A stretch of 64,000 nucleotides of DNA from JADJYF01 sp050186725 (GTDB lineage: Bacteria; Pseudomonadota; Gammaproteobacteria; Ga0077536): assembly GCA_050186725.1 (NCBI GenBank), contig JBFWYG010000015.1, positions 1 through 64,000 on the forward strand, in the 5' to 3' direction. Below, piece after piece: positions 7,974 through 19,289 of this stretch. Every line of letters starts with the position of its first letter. The stretch's first letter is position 1. The notes below the pieces were generated by a model. The model did no database searches. It saw only the letters and a list, made by a program, of their open reading frames with translations, and was not told where the DNA came from. Position numbers and translations under genes: made by a program.

Positions 7974-10175
7974 GCGGACATCCATTGCAGGTAGAGCGCG
8001 GCCAGTGGCGGCAGGGTGAGGGACAGGGATTGGGCGTGGCCATGGGCCGGCCGCGGTTCGGCATGCAGCACGCCGCCGCCGTTGCCGAGATTGCCGCCGC
8101 CGTAGTGCGCGGAGTCCGAGTTCAGCACCTCGCGCCACGCGCCGCCGGACGGCACGCCGAGGTGATAATGCTCGCGCACCACCGGCGTGAAGTTCAGCAC
8201 CACCGCCACGCGCGCCGCGGGCTCGTGACCATGGCGCAGGAAAGCGAGCACGGACAGATCGCGCTCGTCGTGCGACAGCCATTCGAAGCCGCCTGGATCG
8301 CTGTCGCGCGCGTGCAAAGCCGGCAGGGTGCGGTACAGGCGGTTCAGATCGCGCACCAGGCTCTGCACGCCGCGGTGCCCGGCGTCGCCGAGCAGGAACC
8401 AGTCCAGGCTCGCATCATGGTTCCACTCGCGCTCCTGGGCGAACTCGTTGCCCATGAACAAGAGCTTGCGCCCCGGGTGGGCGTACATGTAGGCGTACAG
8501 CAGCCGCAGGTTGGCGAGCCGCTGCCAGCGATCGCCCGGCATGCGCGCGAGCAGCGAGCCCTTGCCGTGCACCACTTCGTCGTGGGACAGCGGCAGGATG
8601 AAGTGCTCGCTGAAGGCATACACCAGGCTGAAGGTGAGTTCCTGCTGGTGATGGCGGCGATGAATGGGATCGCGCGCGAAGTAGCGCAGCGTGTCGTTCA
8701 TCCAGCCCATGTTCCACTTGTAGTGGAACCCGAGTCCGCCGCCCGAGGTCGGCCGGCTGACGCCGGGCCAGGCGGTGGACTCCTCGGCGATGGTCATCGC
8801 TGCCGGCAGATCCGCGCCCAGTTCCTCGTTCAGACGTCGCAGAAAGGCGATGGCCTCGAGATTCTCGCGCCCGCCGTGCACGTTCGGCAGCCACTCGCCG
8901 GGGGCGCGGCTGTAGTCGCGGTAGATCATCGACGCCACCGCGTCGACACGCAGGCCGTCGACGCCGAAGCATTCGATCCAGTAGCGCGCGTTGCCGATCA
9001 GGAATTCGCGCACCTCGTGCCGGCCGTAGTTGTAGATCAGCGTGCCCCAGTCGGGATGGCTGCCTTCGCGCGGGTCGGCATGCTCGTAGAGATGCGTGCC
9101 GTCGAAGCGCGCGAGACCGTGCGCATCAGACGGAAAATGCCCGGGCACCCAGTCGAGAATGAGTCCCAGGCCCGCTTCGCGGCAGCGTGCGACGAAGCGC
9201 GCGCAGCCGGCCGCGTCGCCGAGCCGCGCGGTGGGCGCGTAGAGACCGATGGGCTGGTAGCCCCAGGAGCCGTCGAAGGGATGCTCCGCGATGGGCAGCA
9301 GTTCGAGATGGGTGAATCCCAGGTCCGCGACATAGGGCACGAGGCGCTCGGCGAGCTCGTCCCAGTCTGGCCAGCGTTCGCCGTGCTCCCCGGCGCGCTG
9401 CCAGGAGCCCGCGTGGGCCTCGTAGATCGCGAGCGGCGCGTCGTGGGGTAGCGCAGGGGCGAGCGCGGGCGCCGCCGGCAGCGGGGAGGCGATCACGGAC
9501 GCGGTCGCGGGCCGCAGCTCGGCCTGGAACGCGTAAGGGTCGGCGCGCCACGGCTCGCGCGCACCGTACGCGTCGAGGAGCGCGAACTTGTAGCGCGCGC
9601 CTGCCGTCACGCCGGGCAGGAACAGTTCCCATACGCCGGCTTCGCGGCGCAGGCGCATCGGGTGGCGGGTCTCGTCCCAGTGGTTGAAGTCACCGACCAC
9701 CGCCACGCGCCGCGCGGCGGGCGCCCACAGCGCGAAGCGCGTGCCGGCCACGCCCTCGCTCGTCACCAGGTGCGCGCCGAGTTTCCGCCAGGGTCGCTTC
9801 TCGGTGCCCTCGGCCAGCAGCCAGAGATCCATTTCCCCCAGCTGCGGCGGATGGCGGTAGGGGTCGTCCAGGGTCTCCCCCCAGCCGTCTGGCCAAGTGA
9901 CGCGCAGGCGGTAGTCGAATCGCTGCCGCCGGCGCGGCACGCGGCCGCCGAACAGGCCGCGCGGGTCGAGGCAGGACAGACCGGCGAGCAGCCGCGTGGC
10001 GTCCGCGCTGCGCACCTCGACCGCCTGCGCACTCGGCAGCCAGCACAGGATCCACCACGCGCCACCGGCGTCCTGGTGCGGGCCGAGCAGGGCGAACGGA
10101 TCGCCGTGTCCGCCCGTGACCAGGGCCTCCAGCGCGGCACGGTCCTGCCACGCCGGCAGGCGCGGCGCGCCGGGC

Positions 10176-12635
<2,460 letters not shown>

Positions 12636-12743
12636 GGCTCGATTGTAACGCGCTGGCGTGTCTGGAAAACTAGTTCGACGATCCAACCCATGCAGGCGGC
12701 ATCCGCACCAATTGCGGGCGATGCGCCTCCTCCAGGAGCCTCG

Positions 12744-14012
12744 ATGTCCATCACCGAACCCCAGCGTCTGCGCCTGCTCAGGCGTTCCTATGCCTTCGTG
12801 CTGGCGGGCGGGCGTGGCTCGCGGCTGAAGCAGCTGACCGATGTACGCTGCAAGCCCGCGGTGTATTTCGGCGGCAAGTTCCGCATCATCGACTTCGTGC
12901 TGTCGAACTGCCTGAACTCGGGCATTCGCCGCATCGGCGTGCTGACCCAGTACAAGTCCCACAGCCTGCTGCGTCACCTGCAGCGCGGCTGGGCATTCCT
13001 GAAGTCGGAGATGAACGAGTTCCTCGATCTCATGCCGGCCCAGCAGCGCGTCGACGAGCGCTCCTGGTACAAGGGCACGGCCGACGCGGTGTTCCAGAAT
13101 CTCGACATCGTGTCCGGCTACGGCGCCGACTACATCCTGGTCCTGGCCGGCGATCACATCTACAAGATGGACTACATGGAGATGCTCGCGCGCCACGTGG
13201 CGAGCGGTGCGGCCTGCACGGTGGGCTGCATCGAAGTACCGGTGCAGGACGCCATCGGCTTCGGCGTGATGGACGTGGACGCCAGCGGCCAGATCGTGCG
13301 CTTCATCGAGAAGCCGCCGCAGCCGCCGTCCATGCCCGGCAAGCCGGGCATCACGCTCGCCAGCATGGGCATCTACGTGTTCAACGCCCAGTACCTCTAC
13401 GACCTCCTGGAAGAGGACGCTGCGAGCGAGGACTCCGAGCACGACTTTGGTCGCAACCTGATCCCGGCGGTGGTGGCGCGGGGGGACGCCCGCGCGCTGT
13501 CCTTCGACACCTGCTGCGTGGGCCTCGAACCGGGCCGCGAACCCTACTGGCGGGACGTCGGCACCATCGACGCCTACTGGGAAGCGAACATCGACCTGAC
13601 CGCCACCGTGCCGGCGCTCAACATGTACGACAACTCCTGGCCGATCTGGACCTACCAGGAACAACTGCCACCGGCCAAGTTCGTGCACAACTGGCAGAAT
13701 CGTCGCGGCACCGCGCTGGAATCGCTGGTCTCGGGCGGCTGCATCATCAGTGGCGAACTGAACAAGAGCCTGTTGTTCTCCAAGTGCCGCGTGCATTCCT
13801 ACGCGAGCGTCGATTCCTCGGTGCTGCTGCCCGAGGTCGAGGTCGGCCGTGGCGTGCGCCTGCATCGCTGCGTGATCGACCACGGCTGCAAGATCCCGGA
13901 CGGCATGATCATCGGCGAGAACCCGGAACAGGACGCCGCGCGCTTCAACGTCACCGAACGCGGAATCACGCTCGTGACGCGTGACATGCTGGCCAAGCTG
14001 GGCATGGCGTGA
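12744..14012 (+). CDS. glgC: glucose-1-phosphate adenylyltransferase (ADP-glucose pyrophosphorylase)
   Basis: A 422-residue enzyme making ADP-glucose from ATP and glucose-1-phosphate, the committed step of bacterial glycogen synthesis. Visible motifs: the nucleotide-binding loop LAGGRGSRLKQLT, KPAVYFGGKFRIIDFVLSNC, LAGDHIYKMDY with the metal-binding Asp, and FIEKPPQPP with the sugar-phosphate Lys. The C-terminus has left-handed beta-helix hexapeptides (SGGCIISGELNKSLLFSK, SSVLLPEVEVGRG). The start at 12744 is preferred because AGGAG lies five bases upstream. An in-frame ATG at 12690 would add 18 residues but has no ribosome site. The stop overlaps the GTG start of glgA. Confidence 0.96.
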   Translation: MSITEPQRLRLLRRSYAFVLAGGRGSRLKQLTDVRCKPAVYFGGKFRIIDFVLSNCLNSGIRRIGVLTQYKSHSLLRHLQRGWAFLKSEMNEFLDLMPAQQRVDERSWYKGTADAVFQNLDIVSGYGADYILVLAGDHIYKMDYMEMLARHVASGAACTVGCIEVPVQDAIGFGVMDVDASGQIVRFIEKPPQPPSMPGKPGITLASMGIYVFNAQYLYDLLEEDAASEDSEHDFGRNLIPAVVARGDARALSFDTCCVGLEPGREPYWRDVGTIDAYWEANIDLTATVPALNMYDNSWPIWTYQEQLPPAKFVHNWQNRRGTALESLVSGGCIISGELNKSLLFSKCRVHSYASVDSSVLLPEVEVGRGVRLHRCVIDHGCKIPDGMIIGENPEQDAARFNVTERGITLVTRDMLAKLGMA

Positions 14013-15472
14013 GCGGCACGCCGCGCGTTCTGCACGTCGCCGCCGAGTGTCACCCGCTGGTCAAGACCGGCGGGCTGGCCGACGTGGTGGGCGCACTGCC
14101 ACCGGCGCTGGCCGCGGCCGGCGTCGACGTGCGCGTTCTGCTGCCGGGCTATGCCGAGGTGCTGACGACGCTCGCGGCGAGCGACCCGCCGACACCGGTG
14201 GGGGCGCCCTTCGGCGCGCTGTTCGGCGCGGCGCGGGTGCGGCTGTTGCGCACGGTCGTGCCGGGCACGCAGGTACCGCTGTACCTGCTCGACGCGCCCT
14301 GGCTGTTCGGCCGCGCGGGCAATCCCTACCTCGCGCCCGACGGCGCCGGCTGGCGGGACAACCACCTGCGCTTCGCGCTGCTCGGCTACGTGGCCGCCCA
14401 GTTCGGCGCGGGCGCGCTCGATCCCGACTGGCAGCCCGACATCGTGCATGCCCACGACTGGCACGCGGCGCTCGCGCCGGTCTACCTGCGCCAGCATCCG
14501 GCGAACGACGTGCGCACGGTGTTCACCATCCACAACCTGGCGTTCCAGGGCCGCTTTCCGCTCGGCGTCGCGGACGCGCTCGGCATTCCCCCGAGTGAGC
14601 TCACACCGAGCGCGCTGGAGTTCCACGGAGACCTGTCGTTCATGAAGGGCGCGCTGCTGCGCGCCGACGCCATCACCACCGTGTCGCCGAGCTACGCCCG
14701 CGAGATCCTGGGCGTGGCGGGCGGGGAAGGCCTGGACGGCGTGCTCCGCGACCGCCGCGCGCGACTCCACGGCATCCTGAACGGCGTGGACGTCGTGAGC
14801 TGGGATCCGGCGCGCGATGCGGCTCTGGCCAAGACCTACACCGCGCGGAACGCCACGGCCGCCAAGCGCGCCAACCGGCGCGCGCTGCGCGCCGAGTTCG
14901 GCCTGCCCGACGACGGTCGGCCGCTGTTCGCCCTGGTCGGGCGGCTGACCTGGCAGAAGGGCATCGACCTCCTGCTGGACGCCGCCCGCGACCCGGCGCT
15001 GGCCGACCTGCAGCTGCTGGTGCTCGGCACCGGCGAGCCGGCCTTCGAGGCCGCGCTGCGCGCGCTCGCCGAGACCGCGCCGGATCGCATTGCCACCCGC
15101 ATCGCCTTCGACGAGACCTTGGCGCACCGCGTGTTCGGCGGCGCCGACGCGGTCCTGGTGCCTTCGCGCTTCGAGCCCTGCGGGCTCACCCAGCTCTACG
15201 GGCTCCGCTACGGCGCGCTGCCGATCGTGCGGCGCGTGGGTGGGTTGGCCGACACGGTGGTGGACGAGCGCGCGGGCGAGACCGGCACCGGGTTCGTATT
15301 CGAAGCGGCCGACGCCGCCGACCTGCGCGACACGCTGCTGCGCGCATCCGCGCTCTACCGCGACGCCCCGAGGCGGTGGCAGGCGCTGATGGCGCGCGGC
15401 ATGGCCACGGACGTGTCGTGGGCCGCGCCGGCGCGGGCGTACGTGGATTTGTACGAGGGACTGTCCGCCTGA
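14009..15472 (+). CDS. glgA: glycogen synthase (ADP-glucose type)
   Basis: A 487-residue GT5 enzyme that elongates glycogen from ADP-glucose (E. coli GlgA has 477). The N-terminal KTGGLADVVGALPPAL motif binds the donor. The HAHDWHAALAPVYLR and TIHNLAFQGRFPL segments, plus the C-terminal GRLTWQKGIDLLL and FEPCGLTQLYGLRYG, are family hallmarks. The start is GTG in a GTGA overlap with glgC, so the two are translationally coupled. The gene is followed by a cluster of dispersed palindromic repeats (15500-15618) that probably ends the transcription unit. Confidence 0.96.
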   Translation: MSGTPRVLHVAAECHPLVKTGGLADVVGALPPALAAAGVDVRVLLPGYAEVLTTLAASDPPTPVGAPFGALFGAARVRLLRTVVPGTQVPLYLLDAPWLFGRAGNPYLAPDGAGWRDNHLRFALLGYVAAQFGAGALDPDWQPDIVHAHDWHAALAPVYLRQHPANDVRTVFTIHNLAFQGRFPLGVADALGIPPSELTPSALEFHGDLSFMKGALLRADAITTVSPSYAREILGVAGGEGLDGVLRDRRARLHGILNGVDVVSWDPARDAALAKTYTARNATAAKRANRRALRAEFGLPDDGRPLFALVGRLTWQKGIDLLLDAARDPALADLQLLVLGTGEPAFEAALRALAETAPDRIATRIAFDETLAHRVFGGADAVLVPSRFEPCGLTQLYGLRYGALPIVRRVGGLADTVVDERAGETGTGFVFEAADAADLRDTLLRASALYRDAPRRWQALMARGMATDVSWAAPARAYVDLYEGLSA

Positions 15473-15499
15473 TTCCAATCGTCCACGCGTGGCCTCCAT

Positions 15500-15618
15500 C
15501 AACGCCGTGCCCGGCGGGTTGAAACCCGCCCTACACAACACCCTGTAGGGCCGATTTCAATCGGCCATTCCTGGTTTCCTCCAACGCCGTGCCCGGCGGG
15601 TTGAAACTCTACCTACAC
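15500..15618. repeat. three copies of a dispersed GTAGGGC-type palindromic repeat
   Basis: Between the convergent ends of glgA and the VWA gene lie three copies of a short imperfect palindrome. One is on the plus strand (15544-15569, core GGCCGATTTCAATCGGCC, preceded by TGTAGG). Two are in reverse orientation (about 15509-15534 and 15591-15618, core GGCGGGTTGAAACCCGCC or its degraded form). The two reverse copies share about 26 identical bases, including ACGCCGTGCCCGGC. The third copy runs into the 3' end of the VWA gene and contains its stop codon. The same family occurs at 16751-16829, 31505-31689 and 42825-42850. Each copy can form an 8-bp stem with a 3-4 base loop and may act as a terminator. 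Confidence 0.85.
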
Positions 15619-16734
15619 CGCCCGCAGCCCCTTCACCAACTGGTGCAATGCCCGGCCGTTGAACGCCGGCAGGAAATGGTCGATGTAGGGCAGGGCGGCC
15701 TGCATGCCGGCGGCGCGGACCTTGAAGGTGCTGGCGCCGAACATCGGGTTGATCCACACCAGCGTGCGCACCTGGCGCTTGGCCACCTCGAGTTCCGCGG
15801 CGATGCGCGCGGTGTCGCCGTTGTCGTAGCCGTCGCTGATCACCACCAGCACCGTCGCGCGCGACGAGCCTTCGCGCAGCACGCCGCGATTGAGTTCGCC
15901 GAGCGCCGCGCCGATGTCGGTGCCGCCGGACCAATGGCGCACGCGCTGGCCGATCTCTCGCAGGGTCTCGTCGACAGTGCGACGCCGCAGCGCCGCCGTG
16001 ATCTCGCTCACGCGCGTGCTGAACACCAGCGTGCGGCTCGCCGTCAGCGCCTGCTGCAGGCCGAACATGAGCTGCAGCAGGAAAGGATTGAAGGCATCCA
16101 TCGAGCCGCTCACGTCGCACAACATGACGATGCGGGTCTTGCGCGTCTTGCGCGCGACCCGCGCGAGTTCGAGCAGGTCGAGACCGTGGCGCACGTTGCG
16201 ACGCATGGAGCGACGCAGATCCACCCGCGCGCCGCGCCGGTCGGGCGCCACCCGGCGCGAGGGGCGCGTGGCCAGGCGCCGCGCCAGCTCACGGATGACC
16301 TGCGCGAGCGGCGGCGCGTCCGCGTCCCAGCGCGCGGCGAGGTTGGCGCGGCGCGTCACCTCCTCGGCGCCGAAGCTGTCCGTCTCGGTCTGCATGTCGC
16401 GGTGCGCTTCTTGCGCTCGCCCGGCGTCGAGGTTGCCGCGCAAGAATTCGCTCCGCGCGAGGATCGCGCCGCCGTCGTGCGCGTCGGTCCACTGTCCGAA
16501 GTAGCGCGCGAACACCCGCTCGAAGACGATTTCGTCCTCGCGGCTCGCGACCAGGTTGGCGCGCAGCGCGAGGCGGTAGTCGTCGACGTTGCCGCAGTCG
16601 ATGACGCTGATCGCGCGACACGCGTCCAGCGTTCGCGCCTGGGTGACCGGCAGGCCCGCCTCGCGCGCCGCGTGGCACAGCGCCAAGGTGTGGTCGAGCA
16701 GCCTCGCGCCGCGATTCACCTCGGGCACATCCAC
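15613..16734 (-). CDS. VWA-domain protein, CoxE-like
   Basis: A 373-residue protein of the CoxE-like VWA family. The C-terminal half is a von Willebrand A domain with a full MIDAS: DVSGSM, the Thr in GGTDIGAALG, and Asp in ISDGYDNGD. The N-terminal half is helical and rich in Arg, typical of the family. Such proteins act with a MoxR-type AAA ATPase as a chaperone pair for metal-centre or complex assembly (for example CoxD/CoxE in CO dehydrogenase maturation). Here the partner ATPase lies just upstream, but no CO dehydrogenase genes are present, so the client is unknown. The start is GTG. The stop TAG lies inside a dispersed palindromic repeat. Confidence 0.85.
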   Translation of the reverse strand: MDVPEVNRGARLLDHTLALCHAAREAGLPVTQARTLDACRAISVIDCGNVDDYRLALRANLVASREDEIVFERVFARYFGQWTDAHDGGAILARSEFLRGNLDAGRAQEAHRDMQTETDSFGAEEVTRRANLAARWDADAPPLAQVIRELARRLATRPSRRVAPDRRGARVDLRRSMRRNVRHGLDLLELARVARKTRKTRIVMLCDVSGSMDAFNPFLLQLMFGLQQALTASRTLVFSTRVSEITAALRRRTVDETLREIGQRVRHWSGGTDIGAALGELNRGVLREGSSRATVLVVISDGYDNGDTARIAAELEVAKRQVRTLVWINPMFGASTFKVRAAGMQAALPYIDHFLPAFNGRALHQLVKGLRAV

Positions 16735-16750
16735 GTTGGCCGCCCCCCTT

Positions 16751-16829
16751 GCAGGGCGGATTTCAATCCGCCATCCCCCAGCCCAAGTCGGAACCTCATG
16801 ACGAATGTCCGATTGAAATCGGACCTACA
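16751..16829. repeat. two copies of the dispersed palindromic repeat, inverted to each other
   Basis: The 90-base gap between the MoxR and VWA genes holds two copies of the family seen at 15500-15618. One is in plus orientation (16751-16774, core GGGCGGATTTCAATCCGCC) and one in minus orientation (16805-16829, core GTCCGATTGAAATCGGAC followed by CTACA). The minus copy overlaps the end of the MoxR gene and provides its TAG stop (16825-16827 on the plus strand reads cta). The pair could fold into separate hairpins or into a longer structure. A processing or attenuation role between the two genes is possible but not shown. Confidence 0.85.
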
Positions 16830-17742
16830 AAGACACCGCCTGCCCGGCCAGCAGCGCGTCCAGGTCGAGGCGCGCCAGGCGCTCGACGTCATCGCGGTAT
16901 TTCAGCACCACGCCGGCGGTGTCCAGCACGGTGGCGGGCGCGAGTTCGCGCACGTCGAGATTGAGCAGCGCGCGCGCCCAGTCGAGCGCCTCGGCGACGC
17001 CAGGTCGCTTGTAGAAGTCCACGCTGCGCAGGGCCTGCATCACCCGCGCGACGTTGTCCGCGAGCCGCTCGTCCAGGCCCGGCACGCGACGCGCGAGGAT
17101 CTCGCGCTCCTTGTCCGGCGTGGGGTAGTCGATCCACAGGTACAGGCAGCGACGCTTCAGCGCATCGTTCAACTCGCGGGTGCGGTTCGAGGTCAGGATC
17201 ACGCAGGGCCGTTGCACGGCGTGGAAGGTGCCGAGTTCGGGCACGGTGATCTGGAAGTCCGAGAGAATCTCGAGCAGGAAGGCCTCGAACTCCTCGTCGG
17301 CCCGATCGACTTCGTCGATCAGCAGCACCGCCGGCCGCGGGCCGGGGTGGCGGATGGCCTTCAGCAGCGGGCGCTCGAACAGGAACTCGGGGCCGAACAG
17401 CGAGGTGTCGAGATCGGCGCGGCGCGCGGCGTCGCTCTCGGCGAGGCGGATCTCCAGGATCTGTCGTGCATAGTTCCACTCGTAGAGGGTCGAGCTCGCG
17501 TCCAGTCCCTCGTAGCACTGCAGCCGGATGAGCGGCGTGTCGAGCGCGCTGGCGAGCACCTTGGCGACCTCGGTCTTGCCCACCCCGGCCTCGCCCTCCA
17601 GCAGGATGGGCTTGCCGAGGTCGAAGGCCAGCTTGGTGGTGAGGCAGAGCGCGCGGTCGGCGACGTAGTCGTGGGCGGCGAAGGTCGAGGCCACGTCCTC
17701 CACGCCGGTAAAGGGATGCTGCCAGGCGGGGGCTTGGGTCAT
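16825..17742 (-). CDS. MoxR-family AAA ATPase, CoxD-like
   Basis: A 305-residue AAA+ ATPase. Walker A is GEAGVGKTE (about residues 50-58), Walker B LLIDEVDRADEEF, sensor 1 ILTSNRTRELNDALKRRC with the arginine-finger region, followed by a MoxR lid domain. MoxR ATPases work with VWA-domain partners as ATP-driven assembly chaperones, and the next gene downstream encodes such a partner. Length and motif order match the CoxD-like group. The start ATG is clear and lies 120 bases from the divergent cupin gene. The stop is a TAG contributed by the palindromic repeat at 16805-16829. Confidence 0.9.
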   Translation of the reverse strand: MTQAPAWQHPFTGVEDVASTFAAHDYVADRALCLTTKLAFDLGKPILLEGEAGVGKTEVAKVLASALDTPLIRLQCYEGLDASSTLYEWNYARQILEIRLAESDAARRADLDTSLFGPEFLFERPLLKAIRHPGPRPAVLLIDEVDRADEEFEAFLLEILSDFQITVPELGTFHAVQRPCVILTSNRTRELNDALKRRCLYLWIDYPTPDKEREILARRVPGLDERLADNVARVMQALRSVDFYKRPGVAEALDWARALLNLDVRELAPATVLDTAGVVLKYRDDVERLARLDLDALLAGQAVSL

Positions 17743-17862
17743 GGCGTTCCTGCGATTGCGGTGGGCGGTGAACGGCCGGCCGCGGGTGGTCAGGGCGCGG
17801 GCCGCCGCGCTATTCTAGCGGACTCCGTTTCGTCCACTGGTCCAGCGCCCACCGAGGAGTTC

Positions 17863-18234
17863 ATGGCCGCAGCCCGCCGCAGCATGCGCGTGACCCGCCT
17901 GTATACCGGCGCGGACCAGGAATCCCATTTCGAGGACTTCGAGGTCCCGATGGACGACCACGGACTCATCGGCCACCTGTCGGCACGGCACCCGGTCAGG
18001 AGCCTCATCTTCCGTCACACCGGCGCGGATTACGACTATGCCTGGCACAACGCACCCGAGCGCCAGTACATCGTGATCCTCGAGGGCGGCCTGGACGTCG
18101 AAGTGGGCGACGGTACGCGTCGTCGCTTCGGCCCGGGCGACATCCTGCTCGCCGAGGACCTGACCGGTCGCGGCCACATCAGCCGGGCGGTCGACGGCCA
18201 GCCGCGCCGCTCGTTGTTCATCACCATCGATTGA
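17863..18234 (+). CDS. small cupin-fold protein
   Basis: A 123-residue single-domain protein with a cupin pattern in the second half. RQYIVILEGGLDVEVGDG fits cupin motif 1, followed by RRFGPGDILLAEDLTGRGH, which fits motif 2 with a His. The metal ligands are only partly conserved, so a catalytic role is uncertain; many such proteins are sensors, isomerases or of unknown role. The ATG has GAGGAG five bases upstream. The gene is divergent from the MoxR gene and lies 22 bases before the AcuI-like gene, so it probably begins the operon 17863-22032. Confidence 0.8.
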   Translation: MAAARRSMRVTRLYTGADQESHFEDFEVPMDDHGLIGHLSARHPVRSLIFRHTGADYDYAWHNAPERQYIVILEGGLDVEVGDGTRRRFGPGDILLAEDLTGRGHISRAVDGQPRRSLFITID

Positions 18235-18256
18235 CACCCTGGGAGTCCCCAAACCC

Positions 18257-19252
18257 GTGAGCACCTCTTTCCAGGCCGTCGTGGCCACCAAGGACGCCGA
18301 CGGCAAGTTCGCCGCCGCGCTCACCACCCTCACGCTCGCCGATCTGCCGGCCGAGGACGTGCTGGTGGACGTCGAGTATTCCACCGTGAACTACAAGGAC
18401 GGCCTGGCGGTGACCAACAGCGCGCCGGTGGTGGCCAAGTTCCCCATGGTGTGCGGCATCGACCTGGCCGGCACGGTGGTGGAGTCGAAGTCGCCCAAGT
18501 GGAAGGCGGGCGACCGCGTGCTGGCCAACGGCTACGGCCTGTCCGAGCGCCACTGGGGCGCCTACAGCGCCAGGCAGCGTGTCAACGCGGACTTCCTGGT
18601 GCGCATTCCGGACAAGTTCACGAGCGAGACCGCGATGGCCATCGGCACCGCGGGCTATACCTCGATGCTGGCGGTGAACGCCATTCGCGATCACGGCGTG
18701 AAGCCCGCCGACGGCCCGGTGCTGGTCACCGGCGGCGCGGGCGGCGTGGGTGGCGTGGCCATCATGCTGTTGGCGAAGCTCGGCTACGAGGTCGTCGCAA
18801 GCACCGGCCGCCCCGAGACCGCGGACTACCTGAAGTCGCTCGGCGCCAGGAGCACCATCGCCCGCGCCGATCTCGCGCGCCCCGCCAAGCCGCTGGAGAA
18901 GGAGACCTGGGCGGCCTGCGTGGACTCGGTCGGCTCCACGACGCTCGTCACCGCGCTCGCGCAGATGAAGTACAACGGAATCGTCGCCGCGTGCGGACTC
19001 GCCGGCGGTTTCGACCTGCCGGGCTCCGTGATGCCTTTCCTGCTGCGCAACGTACGCCTGCAGGGCATCGATTCGGTGATGGCGCCGATGGCGCTCCGCG
19101 AGCGCGCCTGGACGGACCTCGCCGAACTCATCGACCCCGCCGCGCTCAAGGGCGTCTACAGCATCGAACCCCTGGCGCGCGTGCCGGCCTTGTGCGCGGC
19201 CATCCTGCGCGGCGAGATCCGTGGCCGCGTGGTCATCGACGTCAACAAGTAA
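18257..19252 (+). CDS. acuI: AcuI/YhdH-type NADPH-dependent acryloyl-CoA reductase
   Basis: A 331-residue medium-chain dehydrogenase/reductase without zinc ligands. VEYSTVNYKDGLAVT, GIDLAGTVVESKSP and GYGLSERHWGAYSARQRV are characteristic of the YhdH/AcuI subgroup. VLVTGGAGGVGGVAIMLLAKLGYEV is the NADPH-binding fold. Members reduce acryloyl-CoA to propanoyl-CoA, protecting cells from the toxic intermediate; E. coli YhdH has the same activity. The assignment to AcuI function is from subgroup signatures, and a general quinone reductase role is the alternative. The start is GTG, 22 bases after the cupin gene, with the beta-oxidation-type gene 37 bases downstream. Confidence 0.8.
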   Translation: MSTSFQAVVATKDADGKFAAALTTLTLADLPAEDVLVDVEYSTVNYKDGLAVTNSAPVVAKFPMVCGIDLAGTVVESKSPKWKAGDRVLANGYGLSERHWGAYSARQRVNADFLVRIPDKFTSETAMAIGTAGYTSMLAVNAIRDHGVKPADGPVLVTGGAGGVGGVAIMLLAKLGYEVVASTGRPETADYLKSLGARSTIARADLARPAKPLEKETWAACVDSVGSTTLVTALAQMKYNGIVAACGLAGGFDLPGSVMPFLLRNVRLQGIDSVMAPMALRERAWTDLAELIDPAALKGVYSIEPLARVPALCAAILRGEIRGRVVIDVNK

Positions 19253-19289
19253 TCCCGAGACACAACCCAGAACCTAGAGAGGAATCCCC

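Noticed and set aside
12690..12743. Upstream start for glgC
   Set aside because: The in-frame ATG has no ribosome site, and the added residues are low-complexity, whereas AGGAG is well placed before 12744.
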